This document shows positions 1 to 7,623 of a stretch of DNA of 64,000 nucleotides, piece after piece. A model generated the notes under the pieces. That model saw only the letters and a list, made by a program, of their open reading frames with translations. It had not been told where the DNA came from and did not search any database. Origin of the DNA: Gordonia heveisoli (lineage in GTDB: Bacteria; Actinomycetota; Actinomycetes; Mycobacteriales; Mycobacteriaceae); contig NZ_JASXSH010000009.1 in NCBI RefSeq assembly GCF_030315745.1, forward strand, positions 1 to 64,000, written 5' to 3'. Each line of letters opens with the position of its first letter. The first letter of the stretch is position 1. Position numbers and translations under genes: made by a program.

Positions 1-445
1 GGGCAACCATTCCAGCCTACCAGACCCGATTTCCGTTCGCAACTCGCTGGTGCGAGGTTCGAGCGGGGATCTGGTCACTCCCGAAGGTCGTCCTGGGCGC
101 ACAGAGGCACCCTGGTCGATTTCTCGGGGGCGGTCAGAGCAGAACCCGGTTTCCCTTCCCCGGTTATTCTCCCTGCTGGGAGGCCCTCCGGGGCGGCGCC
201 GTGGCGCTCTGACTTGAAGAAAGTTACGCGGGCAGCGGTGCAGGGTCAAATCGGCTGGTCGGCCGCTCCTTGTCGTGGCATCGGTGCAGGTCAGTGCCAT
301 CGGGTGAATTCTTCGCGCCGTCGAGAACCGCGCCCGAACCACGAATCGCCGCGATGTGATCTGCGCCGCACACCGTCCGGACGGACAGGTGGGCCGGCCT
401 CTTTGGGCAGTTATGCGCAGGTCAGCGGATTTCTAAGCTCGGATC
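1..445. other. Left-edge intergenic region, no gene seen
   Basis: No convincing reading frame, RNA gene or repeat was found here. The open frames that cross it have compositions typical of antisense or out-of-frame translation of GC-rich DNA. It presumably holds the promoter of the methyltransferase gene beginning at about 446, but no clear -35/-10 pair or strong ribosome binding site stands out. Confidence 0.5.
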
Positions 446-1288
446 ATGAGTTCCTCGACCGGTGCGATGCGTATCCGTGTTCGCCGCAGTGCCTGCCTGC
501 CGTCCGGCTTTCAGTCGTGCGGAGCGCTGGGGTGGCGACGGGCCGGCAATACGCTCGAAGTTGTCCACCCCTTCGAGCACCGGACCATCTCCGACGCCCG
601 GATGGTCGAGAGCCTCAGCCGGCTGGTGGATACCGGCGTACTAACCGGCCAACAGCAGTTCGAATCGGCGGCGGTCGCGATGATCGAGAGCTCGGCGAGC
701 ACCGTGGCCCGCTCCTGGCAGGCCTTCTATGAGAACTCCATCACTGAATTGCGCTCCGGCGCTGCCGATTTCAGTCCCGTGCATCGTCGCGCCCGGTCGT
801 TGATCGCCGGCCACAGCGTGCTCGAGGTCGGATGTTGCTTCGGGTTCTTCGCACTCCAGTGCGCCGACGACGGGCATCGGGTGGCCGCCTGCGACATCTC
901 CGCTGGTGCTGTGGCGCATCTGCGCACCGCCGCCCGGCATCGCGGCGTCGACGTCGACGCGGTCGTCGGGGATGCACTCGCACTCCCCTTCGAGACGAAC
1001 TCGGTGGATACCGTGACCCTCATCCACCTGCTCGAACACCTCCCGGCCGACGGCGTCGCCATCGCATTGGACGAGGCGGTACGCGTCGCGCGGCAGCGGG
1101 TCGTCGTGGCGGTTCCCTTCGAGGAATATCCGACCGAGCACTTCGGGCATCTACAACGGCTGAGTACCGCCGACCTTCATCGCTGGTCGGGGCAGATCGG
1201 CATGCCGAGGGCCGAAGTGTTCACCGACCACGGTGGTTGGCTGGTGCTTCCCGCCGATCAGATGAGTCCCCGTTTGCTCGCGGTATAG
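446..1288 (+). CDS. mftM: SAM-dependent methyltransferase, probable mycofactocin-glycan methyltransferase MftM
   Basis: This is a class I SAM methyltransferase of 280 residues. Motif I is at residues 125-134 (VLEVGCCFGF), an acidic residue ends strand 2 (D150), and GDALALPF and LLEHL follow at about 175-199. In mycobacteria the mycofactocin oligosaccharide methyltransferase MftM is encoded between the MnoSR regulators and next to the methanol dehydrogenase mno, away from the main mft cluster. The neighbourhood here is the same, which is the main reason for the name. It is convergent with mnoR and the two 3' ends overlap by 31 bp. The start is uncertain: the first 40 residues are Arg-rich and poorly conserved in character, the SD is weak, and a downstream start (for example ATG at 602) would keep the catalytic fold. 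The methyltransferase class is secure; the substrate is inferred from synteny. Confidence 0.75.
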   Translation: MSSSTGAMRIRVRRSACLPSGFQSCGALGWRRAGNTLEVVHPFEHRTISDARMVESLSRLVDTGVLTGQQQFESAAVAMIESSASTVARSWQAFYENSITELRSGAADFSPVHRRARSLIAGHSVLEVGCCFGFFALQCADDGHRVAACDISAGAVAHLRTAARHRGVDVDAVVGDALALPFETNSVDTVTLIHLLEHLPADGVAIALDEAVRVARQRVVVAVPFEEYPTEHFGHLQRLSTADLHRWSGQIGMPRAEVFTDHGGWLVLPADQMSPRLLAV

Positions 1289-1914
1289 ACCGCGTCGGTG
1301 CGCTTGGAGACACCGAGTTTGCGGATGATGTTGCGAATGTGGAATTTGACCGTGGACTCGGAGATGAACAGCGTCTGACCGATCACCTTGTTCGACATCC
1401 CGTCGGCCAGCAACCGCAGTACCTCGCGTTCGCGATCGGTGAGGGTGCCTGACGAGTCGGTGTCCCCGGAGACGGTGCGCAACACGATTGCCGTACTACG
1501 CGGATCGAACGCGCTGCCACCGGAGGACACGGCCGCGATCGCGCGCACGAGTTCGGTGGTATCGACATCCTTGACCACGTACCCGCGTGCACCCGCCTTC
1601 ACCGCGCGCACCACCAGATCGTCATCGAGGAAAGTGGTCAGAACGAGCGCCGCGACGCCGGGATGCCTACTGGTGATCTCGGTGATCAGACGAAGCCCCT
1701 CGTACTCGGTGCCCGCGGTGAGCTTGAGGTCGACGACCAGGACATCCGGGCGACACCGCTCGACCTCGGCCAATGCGGCGTCGAACGAACCGGCCTCGCC
1801 GACCACCGAGATACCCGGTTCCCGGTCCAGCAGGGATCGGATGCCCTCGCGCAGCAGCGCGTGGTCATCGACGAGCATCGTGCGGATTCCGGGATCAGAT
1901 CCGGGGGCGGTCAT
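1258..1914 (-). CDS. mnoR: LuxR/NarL-family response regulator, MnoR-like
   Basis: The 218-residue protein is a two-domain response regulator. The receiver domain has the acidic pair D16/D17, phosphoacceptor D62 in VLVVDLKL, T93/T94 and K115. A C-terminal LuxR-type helix-turn-helix lies at about 155-210 (LTDREREVLRLLADGMSNKVI). It overlaps the upstream histidine kinase gene by 4 bp (ATGA), so the two are translationally coupled. In Mycobacterium smegmatis the equivalent pair MnoS/MnoR controls the mno methanol dehydrogenase. The location at the end of the mno gene block supports the same role here, with mno and its accessory genes as expected targets. Confidence 0.85.
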   Translation of the reverse strand: MTAPGSDPGIRTMLVDDHALLREGIRSLLDREPGISVVGEAGSFDAALAEVERCRPDVLVVDLKLTAGTEYEGLRLITEITSRHPGVAALVLTTFLDDDLVVRAVKAGARGYVVKDVDTTELVRAIAAVSSGGSAFDPRSTAIVLRTVSGDTDSSGTLTDREREVLRLLADGMSNKVIGQTLFISESTVKFHIRNIIRKLGVSKRTDAVYTASKRGLI

Positions 1915-3353
1915 CGCTCTGCTCTCCTGACGTCATGCGGTGTGCGGCTCTCCCGCGGCGCCGACGATCCCGCGTTCGGATGTTCGGGCAGGTCGACGAC
2001 CACCCGGATGCCGCCCAGCCGAGACCGGCGGATGCGTAGATCTCCGCCGAGGTCGCCGGCTCGAGCCGAAATGTTGGCGAGTCCACGGTGGCGCCCGGCC
2101 AGATCACCGGCAGCCGCGGCCCGCAGCACTCGGCGCAGATGTGCCGGGTCACCTACCCCGTCGTCGTCGACCGACAGCACCACGCGGTCGGCCTGATAGT
2201 CGAGCCGGACCTGCGCGCGGCCGGCGTCGGCATGGACCGCCGTGTTGAACAGCGCTTCCCCAGCGATCCGCAGCACCGCGTGCTGCAGATCGTCGGACAG
2301 ATCGCGGGGTGTCCCGGTCACCCGCACTTCGGTCGCCAGATCGTCCGGGAGATGCATCGAGCACAGCTCGTCGAGGACTTCCTCGAGGCTCAACCCCTCG
2401 ACCGAGGGCGCCTGGTTCAGTGCATAGATCACCGACCGCAACTGTTCGACGGCGTTCCGCGTGAGCCGACCCGCCGTCTCCAGTCGCTCGGCGGTCGCAG
2501 GATCGGATTCGCGACGGCACACCTCGATGTGGACCCCGGCCGACAACACCGACTGAGTCACCGAATCGTGGAGTTCGCGGGCGATCCGTTCACGTTCCTC
2601 GGTCACCAGACGTTGCCGCATCACCGCCGACAACTCACGCTGGGTGCGTTCCAGTTCGACGTTGCGCGCGGCCAGGTCGGCGGCGTGTTCGGTCGCCTTG
2701 GCGAAGGCCTGTTCGGCCCTGGTGAGTTGGTGCCGGCTCTCCTCCAGCAACGCCGCGTTCAGCAACGCCACCGCCGCCTGTCGGGCGAGGATCCGCAGCA
2801 CGACGGTGTCAGCGGAGTCGATGAACTTGTGCGCGGGCGTCCACGCCGACAGACCCCCGACCACACGTCCATCCAGCTGCACGGGCACATGGACGTGGTG
2901 ATCGTCGACCATCGGGCGGTTGAGGCCGGTGGTCTGATTGCGCAGGATGTCGTTGAGCCGGTTGAGGACCTCGTCGGGGAGATGACTCGGGGTTCGCGCC
3001 GCCTGCACCCCTTCGAAGGCATAGATCGTGCCGTCCCCCGACATCATCAGATGCCGCGGCCCGGTGCGTTCGAGTTCGCCGTCGCACAGCGCGAAGACAA
3101 CCCATTGCGCCTCAAGGTGTTCGGCGACGGCACGCACCACCGACAGCACCAGGGTCTCCGGCCCCTCGCCGGTCTGCACCAGCGCACGCGAGATCCGGTC
3201 GAGTGCCTCGATGACGCGGGTCAATCGCTGTTCGACGCCGCGGAACTGAGCGTAGTGCGTGCCTTTCACCGAATGCAGCCCGAGCAGCGAGTCGAGGTCG
3301 GCGGCCGCCCTATCCGAGGACAGTCCCTCCGGCGCGCGACGGGCGGTACTCAC
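1911..3353 (-). CDS. mnoS: GAF-domain sensor histidine kinase, MnoS-like
   Basis: A 480-residue NarX/DegS-type kinase. A GAF-like sensory region spans about residues 60-200, a coiled-coil linker about 205-250, the HisKA_3 dimerisation domain contains ERIARELHDS with phosphoacceptor H262, and an HATPase_c domain runs to about 455 (N-box EALFNTAVHADA, then DDDGVG). There are no membrane helices, so it should sense a cytoplasmic signal. The GTG start at 3353 overlaps the stop of the alcohol dehydrogenase gene by 4 bp, and the kinase stop overlaps mnoR by 4 bp. Partner and locus match the MnoSR system for methanol metabolism; the ligand of the GAF region cannot be read from sequence. Confidence 0.85.
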   Translation of the reverse strand: MSTARRAPEGLSSDRAAADLDSLLGLHSVKGTHYAQFRGVEQRLTRVIEALDRISRALVQTGEGPETLVLSVVRAVAEHLEAQWVVFALCDGELERTGPRHLMMSGDGTIYAFEGVQAARTPSHLPDEVLNRLNDILRNQTTGLNRPMVDDHHVHVPVQLDGRVVGGLSAWTPAHKFIDSADTVVLRILARQAAVALLNAALLEESRHQLTRAEQAFAKATEHAADLAARNVELERTQRELSAVMRQRLVTEERERIARELHDSVTQSVLSAGVHIEVCRRESDPATAERLETAGRLTRNAVEQLRSVIYALNQAPSVEGLSLEEVLDELCSMHLPDDLATEVRVTGTPRDLSDDLQHAVLRIAGEALFNTAVHADAGRAQVRLDYQADRVVLSVDDDGVGDPAHLRRVLRAAAAGDLAGRHRGLANISARAGDLGGDLRIRRSRLGGIRVVVDLPEHPNAGSSAPRESRTPHDVRRAER

Positions 3354-4534
3354 AGTGCCTCCCGGTAGATCCGCGCCACGTCGTCGGGAGTGGGCCGCCG
3401 CGGGTTGGTGCGCATACAGGCGTCGCGGAGTGCGAGTTCGGTCAGCAGCGGCAGGTCATCGGCCCGCACACCCAGACTGCCCAGACCGGTCGGCAAGCCG
3501 ACCGCCGCCGCCAGTCTGCCGACCGCGGTGGCGAATCGATCGGCGATCGCATGCGGTGACCCCGCCGCCGATAGCCCCACGGCGGCAGCCAGATCCACAT
3601 AGGGCGATGGGTCGGCGGCCGCGTTGTAGCGGATGACGTGCGGCAGCAGCACCGCGTTGATCGCGCCGTGCGGGGCATCGCAACGCCCGCCCACCGGATG
3701 GCTCATCGCATGTGTCGCACCGAGAATCGCGTTGGTGAAGGCCATTCCGGCCTCCAGCGCGGCGTAGGCCATATCCGTCCCGGCCCGCTCGTCGGCCGGA
3801 TTCCCGACGAACCTCTCGATGCTGTGCCACCCGGTGGCGATAGCGGCCAGTGCGGCCGAGTCGGTCAGTCTGCTGTGCGCGATCGACGCATACGCCTCGA
3901 TGCAGTGTGTGATGGCGTCCATCCCGGACTGCGCAGCCACCTCGGGCGACAGCGTGCGTAAGGCCTGCGGATCGACGATTGCGACGTCGGGTACCAACGC
4001 CCGCCCGATGATCGTCACCTTCGTCATCCGGTCGACGTCGTTGACGATGCAGAACTGGGAGACGTCCGAGCCACTGCCGGCCGTCGTCGGGGCGGCGACC
4101 AACGGCGGCAACGGCACCTGCGCCCGGTCGATCCCCTCGTATTCGAGAATATGTCCGCCGTTGGACGCCAGGATCGCCACGCCCTTGGCCGCATCGATCA
4201 CCGAACCACCGCCGACTGCGACGATGCCGTCGCAGCGGCGCATCTCATAATGCTCGAAAGCGGCCGAGATCTCCGGCGCACGCGGATTCGGGGAGATGTC
4301 GCTGAACGACGACACCACCAGACCTGCGGCGCGCAGCCGATCGGCCACCTCGGGATACCAGGGTGTGGCGACGATGCCACGGTCGGCGACGATCATCAGA
4401 CGCTTCATGCCCAGCCCCAGCGCCGCAGCCGGCACTTCGGCCAATGCACCGGACCCGACGATGATCTCGGGGGTGTGGAACTTCGCGACCCGCAGGTCAC
4501 CGCGCGCCATGGTGTTCGGCACCGTCGACTGCAC
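3350..4534 (-). CDS. Iron-containing alcohol dehydrogenase
   Basis: A group III (Fe-type) alcohol dehydrogenase of up to 394 residues. It has the nucleotide motif VGGGSVIDAAK, the PTTAGSGSD segment, and the metal-ligand blocks GMDAITHCIEAY (Asp and His) and ATHAMSHPVGG...APHG (two His). This family oxidises or reduces primary alcohols and diols with NAD(P). The protein is clearly different from Mno encoded 3 kb upstream on the same strand, which has the longer 430-residue Mno/ThcE form. The GTG start at 4534 gives a short extra N-terminus; ATG at 4510 is an alternative. It overlaps mnoS by 4 bp. Its substrate is unknown; a role as second dehydrogenase in alcohol or diol oxidation is inferred from context. 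Confidence 0.85.
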   Translation of the reverse strand: MQSTVPNTMARGDLRVAKFHTPEIIVGSGALAEVPAAALGLGMKRLMIVADRGIVATPWYPEVADRLRAAGLVVSSFSDISPNPRAPEISAAFEHYEMRRCDGIVAVGGGSVIDAAKGVAILASNGGHILEYEGIDRAQVPLPPLVAAPTTAGSGSDVSQFCIVNDVDRMTKVTIIGRALVPDVAIVDPQALRTLSPEVAAQSGMDAITHCIEAYASIAHSRLTDSAALAAIATGWHSIERFVGNPADERAGTDMAYAALEAGMAFTNAILGATHAMSHPVGGRCDAPHGAINAVLLPHVIRYNAAADPSPYVDLAAAVGLSAAGSPHAIADRFATAVGRLAAAVGLPTGLGSLGVRADDLPLLTELALRDACMRTNPRRPTPDDVARIYREAL

Positions 4535-4665
4535 GCTCTCTCACCATTCCGTTCCGGCGGCCACGCGTCGCGGGTTCGTCGGATACCACGGCCGAACACC
4601 GCGGATCGACCGACGGCGGTCCACCGGCGATCCTACGCGCGCGGCGCCAGCGACGCGGGCAACTC

Positions 4666-6189
4666 TCACGACACCGAGACGTCGATCGACACCTGCTCCA
4701 GCTCGGCAAGGTCATGCACGACGTGTACCCGGTCGCAGTAGGTCGCATAGGCGGGCAGATCGCAGGCACCCAGCCCCCAGGAATAGGTGGGTTCCGGCGT
4801 GATCCAGATGGTCTCGCGTGCACGCCGGGTGATCTCGGCGAAGGCCGACAGGTTCGGTTCCCGGCCGTTGTTGCGGCCGTCGCTCAGCACGATCACCGTC
4901 GTCCGGCGAGTCACGGCGCCGCCGAAGTCCGCCAGGAACGTACCCAGCGCCGTTCCGATGTCGGAGTCCGCATCGGTATCGAGTACGCCACCCGCCGCCA
5001 ACCCGGACACCACCAGCGACAGCGCGTCCTCGGCCGGATGTTCGGCGAAGAGGTCGGTGATCTCGATGAGGTCGGCGACGAAGGCGAACGACCGCACATG
5101 CGCGACCATGCTCTGCAATCCGTGGACCAGTGCGAGGGTGAACCGGGCTGCGGCACGCACCGAGAGGGATACGTCGGCGAGGATGAGCAGACTCGGCCGG
5201 TCCTCGACCTTTGCCACCGTGACCGGCCGGAACGGCACGCCGTCATACCGCAGATTCGCCCGCATCGTCCGGGCCGCGTCGACGGTGCCTCGGGCGGCGA
5301 TCTTCCGGCGTGAGCGCGGCGCGCCGTGCAGGCTGCGAATGAGCCTGCGGATGGAATCCTCCAGGCTGGCCCGCTCGGTTTCGTGGATGACGTCCCGGAC
5401 CGCGGCCTTGACCTCGCGTTCCTCGATCTGATGGTCGCTGGCCATGAGCTGTTCGAGATGATCGCGCAGCTTCTCCGGCAGCCCGTCGAGGAGTCCGGCG
5501 AGTGCACTGCGCAGCGCGGCGAGTTCGGCGGCGTCGGGCTGGCTACCGCCACCTGCCTCGTCGTCGAGCCAGTCCAGCAGCATCATTTCCTGCGCCACCG
5601 ACAGATCGACGTCGAGTTCCGGACGGTTCTCGGTGACCAGTTCCCCCGGACGGCCCGGATTGGCCAGCCGGGAGACCGTCAGCTGGACCCGGGCAGCGGC
5701 CTCGGAGTTGGGAACCTCGTCGGCGGAGAGCACTATCTCGTCGGTCAGCGACGCCATGTCCAGCCGATTGGCCTCCTGGTGCAGGTTGTACTGCTCGGCG
5801 AGATCCTCCGGATCGAAGAATTCGCGGAGATTCGACGGCGGACCATGGCTGTGGCCTTGCTGCGGAGTTTCGCTGATCTCCTCCGACAAGCTGTACTCGG
5901 TGAGTTCACCGGTGTCTGAGAGGTCGTCGTGAGCATGCGAATGACCATGCGCATCAGCCGATTCCAGCACCGGTTTGAGTGCGAAGAAGCGGTCGAAGAC
6001 CTCGTCGAAGGTCGCCTCGTCGCGCCGGTCCTTGATCAGACAGACCGCCAGCGCGGACCGAAGCAGCTCCCGGTCGCCGAGAATCTCGGCGGTTGCGGTG
6101 GCCGCCATCGCGTCCACCGCCTCGGACACGCCGATGCGGATGCCGTGCAACCGGAGCAGCCGGACGAAGCGATGAATCCCGGCTTCCAT
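4666..6189 (-). CDS. VWA-domain protein, CoxE-like, with His-rich segment
   Basis: A 507-residue protein with an N-terminal helical region and a C-terminal von Willebrand A domain. The MIDAS motif is DVSLS at 339-343 and SDGRNN comes later in the domain. MoxR-type AAA+ ATPases and VWA proteins work as pairs (CoxD/CoxE, NorQ/NorD, CbbQ/CbbO) to mature or activate metalloenzymes, and the ATPase gene is 21 bp upstream. The protein is unusual in carrying HGHSHAHDD at 81-89 and another HSH at 113-115 in an acidic linker, a possible metal-binding segment that echoes the His tail of its partner ATPase. It probably helps insert metal into, or activate, Mno and/or the iron-type dehydrogenase; that target is inference. 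Confidence 0.8.
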   Translation of the reverse strand: MEAGIHRFVRLLRLHGIRIGVSEAVDAMAATATAEILGDRELLRSALAVCLIKDRRDEATFDEVFDRFFALKPVLESADAHGHSHAHDDLSDTGELTEYSLSEEISETPQQGHSHGPPSNLREFFDPEDLAEQYNLHQEANRLDMASLTDEIVLSADEVPNSEAAARVQLTVSRLANPGRPGELVTENRPELDVDLSVAQEMMLLDWLDDEAGGGSQPDAAELAALRSALAGLLDGLPEKLRDHLEQLMASDHQIEEREVKAAVRDVIHETERASLEDSIRRLIRSLHGAPRSRRKIAARGTVDAARTMRANLRYDGVPFRPVTVAKVEDRPSLLILADVSLSVRAAARFTLALVHGLQSMVAHVRSFAFVADLIEITDLFAEHPAEDALSLVVSGLAAGGVLDTDADSDIGTALGTFLADFGGAVTRRTTVIVLSDGRNNGREPNLSAFAEITRRARETIWITPEPTYSWGLGACDLPAYATYCDRVHVVHDLAELEQVSIDVSVS

Positions 6190-6210
6190 GCCGTAGTCCT
6201 CTCGCCGGTC

Positions 6211-7482
6211 TCAGAACGGGCGCTTACGGGCACCCGAGCGCGGTGCGAACGAACGACTGCCCTGCCCGGGACTGATCGATCGCGTCCCGGCGTCGCTCTT
6301 GGCCCCCGGTGAACCGTAGTAGTCCTGCCCGTGCCTGCCCGGCTCGTCCATCGCCGCCCGACGAGCCTTGCCGCGGTCGCCGGCAGGCTGGGCCGGGCCC
6401 GGGTCGTCATGGGTGTGGCTGTGATCCCCATGAGAGTGCGAATGTCCGTGGTCGTGCCCGTGCGAATGCAACGAGTCGGGCACCTCTGCGTTCGGGTCGA
6501 CCAGTTTGGGCAGCGCGTCGATCGCGCGCGCCAGGTCGCGGTCGTATTTGACCACCACGTTGGCGGTCTGCGCGAGAATCTGCGCGTCGAGTTCATCGGC
6601 ACCGAGCACGGCCAGGGTGCGAGCCCAGTCGATCGCCTCGGAGATGCTGGGTGCCTTGCGGAGGTCCAGTTCCCGCAGTCCGCGCACGATCTCCACCAGT
6701 TTCATGGCCAGCGTGTCGGCCAGACCGGTGTCCTTGGAACGGATGATCTCCAGTTCCCGGGCCGCGTCCGGATAGTCGAGTGACAGGTGCAGGCAGCGGC
6801 GCTTGAGGGCGGCCGACAGATCGCGAGTGTTGTTGGAGGTCAGCACGATCATCGGCGGATGATTGGCCACGAAGGTCCCGATCTCGGGAACCGAGACCTG
6901 GTATTCGGCGAGCAATTCCAGCAGCACCGCCTCCAGAGCCTCGTCGGCCCGGTCGACCTCGTCGATCAGCAGAACGACCGGCTTCGGGGACCGCACCGCC
7001 TCCAACAGCGGCCGGGGCGCCAGAAACCGCTCCGAGAAGAACACACTCTCCTCGGCACCGATCCGATCCACGGCCTCGGACAGGGTCGGCGCGTCGGCGA
7101 CCACCTGCGCGATCTTCTCGCGCAGCACCTGGGTATAGAGCAATTGCTTGCCGTAATCCCATTCGTAGAGGGCCGTCGTCTCATCCTGGCCCTCGTAGCA
7201 CTGCAGACGCAGGAGTTCCCGACCGGTGACCTCGGCCAGCGTCTTGGCCAGCTGGGTCTTACCCACGCCGGCCGGCCCCTCCAGCAGGATCGGCTTACCG
7301 AGTCGATGCTGCAGGAACACCGTGGTCGCCAGTCTCTCGTCCGCCAGATAGCCGGCGTCGGCGAACCGCGCCATCACATCGGCGACGTCGGCGAATTCTG
7401 CACCGTCGGCGAATTCCGCATCGTCGTCGAACTCGCGGGCGGCCGAACCGGTCGACGAGTCGGAAACTATCTGCACGGACAT
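6211..7482 (-). CDS. MoxR-family AAA+ ATPase with histidine-rich tail
   Basis: A 423-residue MoxR-type AAA+ ATPase. Walker A is GPAGVGKT at about 69-76, Walker B is VVLLIDEVDRAD at about 169-180, and sensor-1 lies in IVLTSNNTRD. The ATG at 7482 is chosen because AGGAG lies 7 nt upstream; a longer frame to 7587 lacks support. Residues 339-358 form an extraordinary run with ten His in twenty positions (HSHGHDHGHSHSHGDHSH and on), followed by a basic, disordered C-terminus. Such tails bind Ni, Co or Zn in metallochaperones such as HypB, UreE or CooJ. It lies directly upstream of the VWA partner gene and downstream of mno. The likely job is ATP-driven maturation of a metal-dependent alcohol dehydrogenase. 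Confidence 0.85.
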   Translation of the reverse strand: MSVQIVSDSSTGSAAREFDDDAEFADGAEFADVADVMARFADAGYLADERLATTVFLQHRLGKPILLEGPAGVGKTQLAKTLAEVTGRELLRLQCYEGQDETTALYEWDYGKQLLYTQVLREKIAQVVADAPTLSEAVDRIGAEESVFFSERFLAPRPLLEAVRSPKPVVLLIDEVDRADEALEAVLLELLAEYQVSVPEIGTFVANHPPMIVLTSNNTRDLSAALKRRCLHLSLDYPDAARELEIIRSKDTGLADTLAMKLVEIVRGLRELDLRKAPSISEAIDWARTLAVLGADELDAQILAQTANVVVKYDRDLARAIDALPKLVDPNAEVPDSLHSHGHDHGHSHSHGDHSHTHDDPGPAQPAGDRGKARRAAMDEPGRHGQDYYGSPGAKSDAGTRSISPGQGSRSFAPRSGARKRPF

Positions 7483-7538
7483 CGATATCTCCTGCGTCAG
7501 GGGGTTTTCGTCGGTTGATTGCTTTCGAGAAACTGCCA

Positions 7539-7579
7539 CGAGCCGGCCGACACCCGCGGGGTCGGTGTCGGCCGACTCG
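7539..7579 (-). terminator. Hairpin between mno and the moxR-like gene
   Basis: An 11-bp perfect stem (CGGCCGACACC / GGTGTCGGCCG, loop 9 nt) extended by an outer CGAG/CTCG pair. It lies 45 nt after the mno stop and is followed on the minus strand by a short T-rich stretch (GTTTCTCG). It could be a partial terminator or mRNA-stabilising 3' structure that leaves mno much more abundant than the downstream ATPase, VWA, ADH and regulator genes. Confidence 0.6.
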
Positions 7580-7623
7580 TCACGCACCGCTCTCGGACGG
7601 CACCGTGAACGGCAGCCTGCCGA

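Noticed and set aside
30..80. tRNA-like GGTTCGAGC fragment near the left edge
   Set aside because: A T-loop-like string only; no acceptor, D-arm or anticodon stem could be folded around it.
2088..3368. 426-codon open frame opposite mnoS
   Set aside because: Antisense of a clear GAF histidine kinase; composition (Arg, Gln, His, Pro) is typical of shadow frames.
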